Assembly: GCA_026391515.1 (NCBI GenBank)
Contig: JAPLEC010000301.1
Coordinates: forward strand, 1-12,850
Direction: 5' to 3'
DNA from: Bacteroidia bacterium
GTDB lineage: Bacteria; Bacteroidota; Bacteroidia; Bacteroidales; VadinHA17
DNA: 12,850 nt
A program made the position numbers and the translations under genes. This document shows positions 7,337 through 12,850 of the stretch, in pieces. The first letter of the stretch is position 1. Each line of letters starts with the position of its first letter. Below the pieces are notes generated by a model. The model did no database searches. It saw only the letters and a list, made by a program, of their open reading frames with translations, and was not told the DNA's origin.

Positions 7337-7352
7337 CGGGGGTCCTATTTCA

Positions 7353-9101
7353 CTATTTGATAATGTATTTATTATCAGAAATCTGGATATGTTTCCTGAA
7401 CCCTTTTACAGAATAAAAACGGTACCTGCTGGCCTTAAAATCAAGAGTTACATTTTTCTCCTCAATATTAATTGAAACAGTCGCAGTATTCTCTTTTTGG
7501 ATTATGACATCAGCCATCAGAAGAGCTTTTTCTATCCCGTCTCCACGTCTGAAGTTCCAGACTTCATCGGGGAGAGCGAGCCTCTTGTGGTCATATATTG
7601 ACTTGTCGGGTAATTGCAGCAATATTTCATAAACTTCCTTAATACTCTTTTTATTAAGATCATTTAAGCATACGGGATTACGTTCAATTGCAGCCTTGAC
7701 AAACGGAAGCCAGTCAATTTTATTCATCAGGCGATAAACATAAAGTGTAAGGAGTGACAGTTCAGATACTCCGGTATGATTAATTATTGAATGAATAATC
7801 TTTTCCCTTCCATCATTGACAGATATCTGTGGAACGGGTGAAATAACATAATTTTTGTTGTCATCGGGTAGTTTCGGGTCTGTTGAAATAAAAGCTGAAA
7901 GATCTTTGAACATCTCAGGAATGTTTACCTGAGAAATACTCCCGTTGAACTTAATAAACTGATCTTCAATCTCTTTTAGGCTTCTACCATGGTTGTTATC
8001 AATGATCTCCTCGACATCATTAAGCATTATTTTGCCCTGCAGAGGACTGAGGTGAAACTCATCACCTTCAATCTCTTTTATGAGATGAGCCCTGTTTTCG
8101 GCCGATACATTGAACTTGCTTGTGTGCTCATACTCAAACATTTTCTCAAGTGAGATATATCTTTTTTTACCGGAGCATTCACACTCATATTGAAACAATG
8201 ACTTATATTTTGATTTGAACCGCAGGAAATTAATGAAAATGAGGTTTGTAAGATCAGTAATCAGAAATACCCTGAGCCTGGCTGTGAACAGACCATAAGC
8301 TTTCTTGTCAATAGTTGCGTCTTTATATATGGTATGTATATATCCGGATATATGTGAAACTATAGTGACTTTTTCGTTTTCCAGCGCCCTCCTTGCCTTT
8401 TCCGAAAGCGAAGTTCCGTTGAACCACATATTCTTCGTTACGATCCTTCTGTTATTGGTTATTAATCCATCTTTTTCGGTAATAAAGTTCTGTGAATGAA
8501 GAGGTGTGGCAATAAGAAATATTTTTTCAAGTGGTATCCTTCCGACAACAAACATGGCAGCTGCATAAAGAGCTGATAATGAAACACATTCACCTCCTCC
8601 GGTTGTAAAATTCTCCTTATACCTGAAAGCGGTCATCGCTTCGATTGTCTCCGTTTTCCAGTATGGAATTATGTCAGAATTATATTTATCAAGACCGAAA
8701 TGCTTCCTGATATCAATATCAAAATAATACTTGTCACCTTCGTAACCGAAAAGAGCATTTGACTGCCTGAGGACATCCATGTCAAAAAACTCGCGGAACC
8801 TTTCAATTTCATTGCTTTTTGAAGTCAGCCCCCACGTTGACAAATCGAGGTTAAAGACATAATTTTGGATTATAAACTGTTTGATTCTGTTGGCTTTATA
8901 ATTAAAGCTCTTTTTTTCAATATCCTTAAACCATTGGTCTTCTCTCCATGACCAGAGTATTGGCGACATTATATTTGCCAGCACAAGGGGATAAAAAAGT
9001 TCAGGAAAAATAAAAACCTCCATGTCGGATAGAGTGAAGGCTGAGGAGTACTTTTCGAGAGTTTTCTTATCTGAAAAATCCTTAACTGTTCCTGTATTCA
9101 T
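7353..9101 (-). CDS. Unrecognised 582-residue protein with a possible transglutaminase-like core
   Basis: I do not recognise a named family. The protein is probably cytoplasmic: no signal peptide is seen, and the most hydrophobic stretches (IFPELFYPLVLANIM near the N-terminus, and ITDLTNLIFINFLRF) look like buried helices. The best clue is GGGECVSLSALYAAAM (Cys172 at the start of a helix), followed 30 residues later by ATPLHSQNF (His202) and 15 residues after that by N217 in DGLITNNRR. This is the spacing and order of the Cys-His-Asp triad in transglutaminase-like (papain-fold) domains, with Asn in place of Asp. A CECSG pair lies mid-protein. Near the C-terminus, FRRGDGIEKALLMADVI resembles the nucleophile helix of the same fold but has Gly where Cys would be. 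The gene follows ndk with 3 bp between them and is probably co-transcribed. Any enzymatic role is inference. Confidence 0.6.
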   Translation of the reverse strand: MNTGTVKDFSDKKTLEKYSSAFTLSDMEVFIFPELFYPLVLANIMSPILWSWREDQWFKDIEKKSFNYKANRIKQFIIQNYVFNLDLSTWGLTSKSNEIERFREFFDMDVLRQSNALFGYEGDKYYFDIDIRKHFGLDKYNSDIIPYWKTETIEAMTAFRYKENFTTGGGECVSLSALYAAAMFVVGRIPLEKIFLIATPLHSQNFITEKDGLITNNRRIVTKNMWFNGTSLSEKARRALENEKVTIVSHISGYIHTIYKDATIDKKAYGLFTARLRVFLITDLTNLIFINFLRFKSKYKSLFQYECECSGKKRYISLEKMFEYEHTSKFNVSAENRAHLIKEIEGDEFHLSPLQGKIMLNDVEEIIDNNHGRSLKEIEDQFIKFNGSISQVNIPEMFKDLSAFISTDPKLPDDNKNYVISPVPQISVNDGREKIIHSIINHTGVSELSLLTLYVYRLMNKIDWLPFVKAAIERNPVCLNDLNKKSIKEVYEILLQLPDKSIYDHKRLALPDEVWNFRRGDGIEKALLMADVIIQKENTATVSINIEEKNVTLDFKASRYRFYSVKGFRKHIQISDNKYIIK

Positions 9102-9104
9102 AGA

Positions 9105-9530
9105 TTATATTAAGAATCTTTCAAATGTGGAAAAGAAGAAATCTGCTTCTTTCTGAGCATTTTCATCACTGTCCGATCCATGGACAGCATTCATCTGCAC
9201 AGATATTGCAAAAATTTTTCTTATTGTACCTGGTTCAGCTTTATTTGGATCAGTAGCCCCAATCAGCTTTCTGAATTCTTCAACTGCGTTATCATGTTTA
9301 AGGATCATTACAAAGACCGGTCCTGAGGTCATGAATTCAATCAGGCTCTCAAAAAAAGATTTGCCTTTATGAACAGCATAGAAAGACTCTGCCTGCTCAA
9401 CAGTCATTTTTACCATTTTCATAGCTGCAATCTCAAAACCAGCTTCGTTGATCATAGCCAGAATTGGTCCTGTCTTGCCTGTCCGTACAGCATTAGGTTT
9501 GATTATTGAAAAAGTGAAATTGCCATCCAT
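9105..9530 (-). CDS. ndk: Nucleoside-diphosphate kinase
   Basis: Transfers the gamma phosphate of ATP to nucleoside diphosphates through a phosphohistidine intermediate, balancing NTP and dNTP pools in the cytoplasm. The 141 residues are a normal bacterial length. Visible features are FSIIKPNAV with Lys11, Y51 in FYAVHKGKSFF, the SGPVFVMIL strand (69-77), GATDPNKAEPGTIR (91-104) and the active-site motif NAVHGSDS with catalytic His117. The ATG at 9530 gives the expected N-terminus. It is the first gene of a minus-strand pair with the 582-residue protein and is divergent from the DHH phosphoesterase gene, with 85 bp between starts. No clear TAnnTTTG element was found for this direction. Confidence 0.97.
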   Translation of the reverse strand: MDGNFTFSIIKPNAVRTGKTGPILAMINEAGFEIAAMKMVKMTVEQAESFYAVHKGKSFFESLIEFMTSGPVFVMILKHDNAVEEFRKLIGATDPNKAEPGTIRKIFAISVQMNAVHGSDSDENAQKEADFFFSTFERFLI

Positions 9531-9561
9531 AAACAGTTCTTTAGTAATAATAATTTCAGAG

Positions 9562-9590
9562 TTTGTCTTCAGGAATATTTTTTATCTTTA
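9562..9590 (+). promoter_or_regulatory. Putative promoter of the DHH phosphoesterase-FKBP unit
   Basis: TTTG at 9562-9565 and TATCTTTA at 9583-9590 are 17 bp apart, close to the Bacteroidota -33/-7 pattern (TTTG and TAnnTTTG, last base A instead of G). The -7 box ends 25 bp before the GTG start at 9616. Confidence 0.5.
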
Positions 9591-9615
9591 ACAGCTTGAA
9601 ATAACAGTTGCAAAA

Positions 9616-10644
9616 GTGTTAGAATTATCCAAATATACAAAAGAATTAACAAAACTTTTTGTCTCTTCCAATAATATATTGTTAATCTGTCATTTAAATC
9701 CGGATGGCGATGCCGTTGGCGCTCAACTGGCACTATATCAGTATCTTAAGGCACAAGGGAAGAATGTTGATATGATTTCTCCAAATTACCTGCAGGAGTT
9801 TCTGAAATGGATGGATGGTGTTGACCTGATTAACGTTTTTATCAGAAACAGAGAGAGATGCAGGGAGCTGATTGAACAAGCCGACCTGATTGTAATGCTT
9901 GATTTCAATCAACCAGGCAGGCTTGGTGAAGCTGAAAAACTTGTCTCTTCATCGAGTGCGAAAAAAGTAGTTATAGATCATCATCTCAATCCGGAAAATT
10001 TCTCTGATATTGTCATTTCAGATCCATCAGTCTGCTCCACATCAGAGCTTCTTTACGAACTTATTACTCAAATTAACGGCGGACCGTTTCTGAATAAGCA
10101 ATACGCAGAAGCTCTTTATATTGGAATTATTACGGATACAGGTAACTTTGAGCATGGGACATATTCAAGCAGAACATTCAGGATTGTTGCTGATCTGATT
10201 GAGATAGGAATTGGAAAGGAAAAGGTGCATAACCTGATTTACAATAACTTTTCCGCCGACAGAATGCGGTTGCAGGGATATGCCCTGAGTAAAAAGATGG
10301 TTATCCTTCCGGAGTACCAGACAGCTTACATTTCTCTGACAAGGGATGAACTTGCTTCCTATCAATATGTTAAGGGCGATACTGAAGGATTTGTAAATAT
10401 GCCTCTTTCGATCAATGGTATTATTTTGTCAGCATTGTTTGTTGAAAAAGACGGATTTGTAAAGCTTTCATTCCGTTCCAAAGGGCAGTTTCCCGTTAAT
10501 AAAATTGCCTCCGAGTTTTTCTACGGAGGCGGCCACATGAATGCATCGGGCGGAGATTATCCGGATACTCTTGAAAACACTATCAGTTATTTTCTAAAAG
10601 TCCTGAAGGAAAATTTCGCCAGATACAATAATAATAATCAGTGA
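9616..10644 (+). CDS. DHH/DHHA1 phosphoesterase, NrnA-like (oligoribonuclease / pAp phosphatase)
   Basis: Cytoplasmic metal-dependent phosphoesterase of 342 residues. NrnA-type enzymes degrade short RNA oligomers or dinucleotides and dephosphorylate 3'-phosphoadenosine 5'-phosphate. The DHH domain carries HLNPDGDA (H26, D30, D32), VMLDFNQ (D96), the signature DHH (121-123) and IITDTGNF (D174). The DHHA1 domain has the substrate-binding GGGHMNASG (304-312). All metal ligands are present. The start is a GTG: an in-frame stop lies at 9589-9591 and no ATG falls between it and the first motif, so GTG 9616 is the best choice. The stop overlaps the ATG of the following FKBP lipoprotein by one base (TGATG). 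It could instead be closer to GdpP- or c-di-AMP-type enzymes, but it lacks their sensor domains. Confidence 0.93.
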   Translation: MLELSKYTKELTKLFVSSNNILLICHLNPDGDAVGAQLALYQYLKAQGKNVDMISPNYLQEFLKWMDGVDLINVFIRNRERCRELIEQADLIVMLDFNQPGRLGEAEKLVSSSSAKKVVIDHHLNPENFSDIVISDPSVCSTSELLYELITQINGGPFLNKQYAEALYIGIITDTGNFEHGTYSSRTFRIVADLIEIGIGKEKVHNLIYNNFSADRMRLQGYALSKKMVILPEYQTAYISLTRDELASYQYVKGDTEGFVNMPLSINGIILSALFVEKDGFVKLSFRSKGQFPVNKIASEFFYGGGHMNASGGDYPDTLENTISYFLKVLKENFARYNNNNQ

Positions 10645-11162
10645 TGATAATAAGACTCTTTGTTTTCACGTTATTATTGTTGATATTTGTCTCCTGTAAT
10701 TCTGTTCAGGATAAAAACCAGAATCGCCCCAAACCCGGGAAAAAGGAGATTGTGGATCTTAACAAATATCTTGTCCAGAAAGACAGGGAAAGGATTGAAA
10801 ATTATGTCGAAAGAAAAAATCTTAAGATGACTGAATCGCCTACTGGATTATGGTATTTAATAAAATCAGAAGGTGAGGGTAGTTATTTTACAGATAATGA
10901 CAAAGTTATAATGGAATATGAGTGCTCTCTTCTTGATGGAACATGCTGTTATTCCTCAAAGGAGCTTGGACCAAAAGAAATTGTCCTGGAGAAAAATGAG
11001 ATGGGAGCAGGGCTGAACCAGGGATTGAAAATGCTGAAACCGGGGGGAGAAGCAATCTTTATTATTCCTCCATTTTTAGCTTATGGATTCGTTGGGGACG
11101 GAAACAAAATACCATCACGGGCAGTGATTGTTTACAACGTTACTATTAAAAAAGAACGATAA
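10644..11162 (+). CDS. FKBP-type peptidyl-prolyl isomerase lipoprotein, GldI-like
   Basis: A 172-residue lipoprotein. The signal peptide MIIRLFVFTLLLLIFVSC ends in a lipobox with Cys18 as the acylated residue, placing the protein in the envelope. A charged linker leads to an FKBP domain from about residue 65: VIMEYECSLLDG, the VLEKNEMGAGLNQGLKML stretch (where classical FKBPs have VIxGWxxxL, the Trp being Asn here), KPGGEAIFIIPPFLAYG and the C-terminal strand VIVYNVTI. The domain looks structurally complete. In gliding Bacteroidota, GldI is such a lipoprotein and, as I recall, sits near ndk and a DHH gene, as here. No other gliding genes are in the window, so motility is not shown. The ATG at 10644 overlaps the preceding stop. 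A GTG one codon earlier is also possible. Confidence 0.85.
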   Translation: MIIRLFVFTLLLLIFVSCNSVQDKNQNRPKPGKKEIVDLNKYLVQKDRERIENYVERKNLKMTESPTGLWYLIKSEGEGSYFTDNDKVIMEYECSLLDGTCCYSSKELGPKEIVLEKNEMGAGLNQGLKMLKPGGEAIFIIPPFLAYGFVGDGNKIPSRAVIVYNVTIKKER

Positions 11163-11208
11163 TTCAATAATTATTTTTTTGATTTAATCTAAAAATGATC
11201 TCAGTACT

Positions 11209-11700
11209 ATGATATTAAGAAACAAAAATATCGGATTGGCTTTGCTTACTGGTTTTTCTCTTATTATGTGCGTCTCATGCAACTTGTCCAACGATTGGGA
11301 AAAATGGGAAAAAGAAGAGGAAGCAGCGATCCAGCAATACCTGTCCGCTCACCCAAAAGATACCTTTGAACTTAAGCCAAGCGGGTTATATTATATGGAT
11401 GTTGTTGTCGGGACAGGGAAGCTTGCTGAAACTAACGATACTTCCTATGTTTTTTATACCGGTTATTATCTTAACGGAACAAAATTCGCATCAAATTATA
11501 ATACAGACGATACAATTATTTGTCCTTTAAATTCAGATTATTTGTTCGCGGGATTTAAGGAAGCATTGACCTATATGAGAGCAGGAGGGCAGGCAAAAGC
11601 GATTATACCTTCTGATCTTGCCTGTTATGACTATATTCCTCGTTTGTACGATATTTATCTGGTGAAGCTTGTCCCCGGTCCGGGTAAAGGCACGAAATAA
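11209..11700 (+). CDS. Second FKBP-like lipoprotein, divergent active site
   Basis: A 163-residue lipoprotein with a signal peptide (positively charged MILRNKNIG, then a hydrophobic stretch) and a lipobox-like MCVSC ending at Cys24. After an acidic, helical segment (WEKWEKEEEAAIQQYL), the FKBP-like part begins with KPSGLYYMDVVVGTG and continues YVFYTGYYLNGTKFASN, FAGFKEALTYMRAGGQAKAIIP and a final strand DIYLVKLVPG. The fold markers are present, but the usual LAYG is replaced by LACYDY and the following loop is short, so isomerase activity is doubtful and a chaperone-like role is possible. It lies 46 bp after the first FKBP gene on the same strand and is probably co-transcribed, a likely diverged duplicate. 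It is convergent with the methyltransferase gene, with one base between stops. Confidence 0.8.
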   Translation: MILRNKNIGLALLTGFSLIMCVSCNLSNDWEKWEKEEEAAIQQYLSAHPKDTFELKPSGLYYMDVVVGTGKLAETNDTSYVFYTGYYLNGTKFASNYNTDDTIICPLNSDYLFAGFKEALTYMRAGGQAKAIIPSDLACYDYIPRLYDIYLVKLVPGPGKGTK

Positions 11701-11701
11701 A

Positions 11702-12400
11702 TCATTGCAGAACGTATATCACAAGCCTGCCATTGAGGTCAGGGATATTCATTTTCCATTCGGAAATTTTCATAGTCTTTATCGATTCTGTCGATAGTGT
11801 GATATTTGCAGCGATACAAAGCATCGTATCTTTACAACAGGTCCGAAGTATTGATTCCAGCATTTTCTGATTCCTGTAAGGCGTTTCCATGAAAATCTGG
11901 GCATAACCTTCATCAGCCTTTTTTTCCAGCGCCCTGAGCTTTGTTTCCCTTTCAGCCGGTTTAACAGGAAGATATCCGTTAAATGAAAAATTCTGACCAT
12001 TAAGCCCCGAGGATATCAATGCCATGATAATTGATGAGGGTCCGGAAAGAGGAGTTACTACAATTTTATTCTGATGTGCTAACGCAACTAATCTGGCACC
12101 CGGATCAGCAATTCCCGGCAGACCTGCTTCGCTCATCAGTCCGATATCGTGCCCGTTCTTTACCGGTTCCAGAAAATGACTTATATCTTTTTCGACAGTA
12201 TGTTCACTCAGCTCATAAAACACCGATTCATCAATCGGGAATCCTTTATCGATAAGTCTTAAAAATCTTCTGGCGCTGCGTAAATTTTCAACAACAAAAA
12301 ATCTTAAACGCCTGGTTATTGCAATTACCTTCTCAGGGATTACATCTTTGAAATCATTACCTCCTAAGGTTACAGGTATCAGATAAATCCTGCCTTTCAT
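11702..12400 (-). CDS. RsmI-like SAM-dependent methyltransferase (tetrapyrrole methylase family)
   Basis: A 232-residue cytoplasmic methyltransferase of the fold shared by RsmI (2'-O-methylation of C1402 in 16S rRNA) and precorrin methylases. Motifs seen: N-terminal GRIYLIPVTLGG (the RsmI P-T-P-I/L-G motif here reads PVTLGG), GLMSEAGLPGIADPG (87-101), TPLSGPSS (116-123), FNGYLP (140-145) and METPYRN (171-177). All are typical of the family. It is shorter than classical RsmI (about 280 residues), lacking the extra C-terminal domain and showing a diverged N-terminus. It may therefore be a Bacteroidota paralogue with a different substrate rather than RsmI itself, so no symbol is given. It is divergent from the metallo-beta-lactamase gene and convergent with the FKBP gene. 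The ATG at 12400 has a promoter-like site 15 bp upstream. Confidence 0.88.
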   Translation of the reverse strand: MKGRIYLIPVTLGGNDFKDVIPEKVIAITRRLRFFVVENLRSARRFLRLIDKGFPIDESVFYELSEHTVEKDISHFLEPVKNGHDIGLMSEAGLPGIADPGARLVALAHQNKIVVTPLSGPSSIIMALISSGLNGQNFSFNGYLPVKPAERETKLRALEKKADEGYAQIFMETPYRNQKMLESILRTCCKDTMLCIAANITLSTESIKTMKISEWKMNIPDLNGRLVIYVLQ

Positions 12401-12414
12401 TTTTTAAAGTTTAC

Positions 12415-12422
12415 CAAATATA
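12415..12422 (-). promoter_or_regulatory. Putative -7 element of the RsmI-like methyltransferase gene
   Basis: The minus strand reads TATATTTG, an exact TAnnTTTG match, 15 bp upstream of the ATG at 12400. A -33 box at the expected spacing was not convincing. Confidence 0.45.
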
Positions 12423-12467
12423 ACAAAATAACAGCTACCGTTATCTGAACAAAAAACTCTTTTGCTA

Positions 12468-12498
12468 TTGGCTGTGTTATAATTTTAATATAGGTTTG
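12468..12498 (+). promoter_or_regulatory. Putative promoter of the metallo-beta-lactamase-fold gene
   Basis: TTG at 12468-12470 and TAGGTTTG at 12491-12498 are 20 bp apart, matching the Bacteroidota -33/-7 pattern. The -7 box ends 18 bp before the GTG start at 12517. Confidence 0.5.
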
Positions 12499-12516
12499 TC
12501 AGGAAATATTTATATA

Positions 12517-12850
12517 GTGAAGATAACATTTCTTGGTACAGGCACTTCACAGGGTGTCCCTGTAATAGCTTGTGATTGTGATACTTGTCGTTCTGAAGAT
12601 CCAAGGGATAAACGACTCAGAGCTTCTCTGCTTCTTGAATCCGGCGGAGTGACGCTGCTCTTTGATGCCGGGCCTGATTTCCGTCAGCAGATGCTTCGTG
12701 AAAATGTCAAAAGGCTGGATGCAATTATTATTACCCACGAACACAAAGATCACATTGCCGGCATGGATGATGTCAGAGCTTTTAATTATAAAAGCCAGGA
12801 TGCGATCGATATTTACGCCGAAGAAAGAGTGCAGAAAGCAATTAAGCACG
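12517..12850 (+). CDS. PhnP-like metallo-beta-lactamase-fold hydrolase, 3'-truncated by the window edge
   Basis: The first 111 codons of a metal-dependent hydrolase, probably a phosphodiesterase of the PhnP type. The N-terminus MKITFLGTGTSQGVPV is characteristic, followed by C-x-C-x2-C (C19, C21, C24), which corresponds to the structural zinc site of PhnP, then LLFDAGPDFR (D50) and the metal-binding HEHKDH (H74, H76, D78, H79) of the beta-lactamase fold. The start is a GTG, which gives the expected N-terminus. The reading frame is open to the last base, so the remaining ligands and the C-terminus lie outside. In PhnP the enzyme cleaves cyclic ribose phosphate in phosphonate use. No phosphonate genes are visible here, so the substrate remains open. 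It is transcribed divergently from the RsmI-like gene. Confidence 0.9.
   Translation, partial: MKITFLGTGTSQGVPVIACDCDTCRSEDPRDKRLRASLLLESGGVTLLFDAGPDFRQQMLRENVKRLDAIIITHEHKDHIAGMDDVRAFNYKSQDAIDIYAEERVQKAIKH

Noticed and set aside
12547..12849. 100-codon minus-strand open frame at the right edge
   Set aside because: It is antisense to the clearly coding metallo-beta-lactamase-fold gene with the HxHxDH motif on the plus strand.

Overview
The window looks like a chromosomal segment from a member of the Bacteroidota, probably an environmental Bacteroidales-like lineage. The evidence is its gene content and order: recF overlapping a short DUF721/DciA gene, ndk divergent from a DHH phosphoesterase, and GldI-like FKBP lipoproteins. 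The moderately AT-rich sequence, the lack of strong Shine-Dalgarno sites, and several TAnnTTTG elements of the Bacteroidota sigma factor upstream of genes agree with this. No phage, insertion sequence, CRISPR array, tRNA or rRNA was seen.

Layout. Positions 1-2092 hold the C-terminal part of an AddB-like PD-(D/E)XK nuclease with its four iron-sulfur cysteines. Positions 2144-3886 encode an unusual channel: eighteen uninterrupted 12-residue repeats fused to a two-helix potassium-channel pore. A minus-strand pair follows, a membrane-anchored TPR protein (4379-5065) and riboflavin-pathway ribH (3889-4377), 1 bp apart. Positions 5066-5807 are a long non-coding block packed with palindromic repeats: about six copies of a GATTCCTCG...CGGAATGACA element in two orientations around a perfect 21-bp inverted repeat. 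Then come recF and DUF721/dciA (5808-7222, ATGA overlap) and a hairpin-rich convergent spacer.

The minus-strand unit 9530-7353 is ndk followed by an unrecognised 582-residue protein with a possible transglutaminase-like Cys/His core. Divergent from it is a plus-strand unit: an NrnA-like DHH phosphoesterase and two FKBP-type lipoproteins (9616-11700). A minus-strand RsmI-like methyltransferase (11702-12400) stands divergent from a PhnP-like metallo-beta-lactamase-fold hydrolase that starts at a GTG at 12517 and runs off the right edge.

How the genes fit together: most are housekeeping (recombinational repair, replicative helicase loading, riboflavin synthesis, nucleotide balance and nano-RNA turnover, envelope protein folding, rRNA or related methylation). 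The less ordinary items are the 12-residue-repeat channel, the structured intergenic repeat cluster, the 582-residue protein, and the second, degenerate FKBP lipoprotein.
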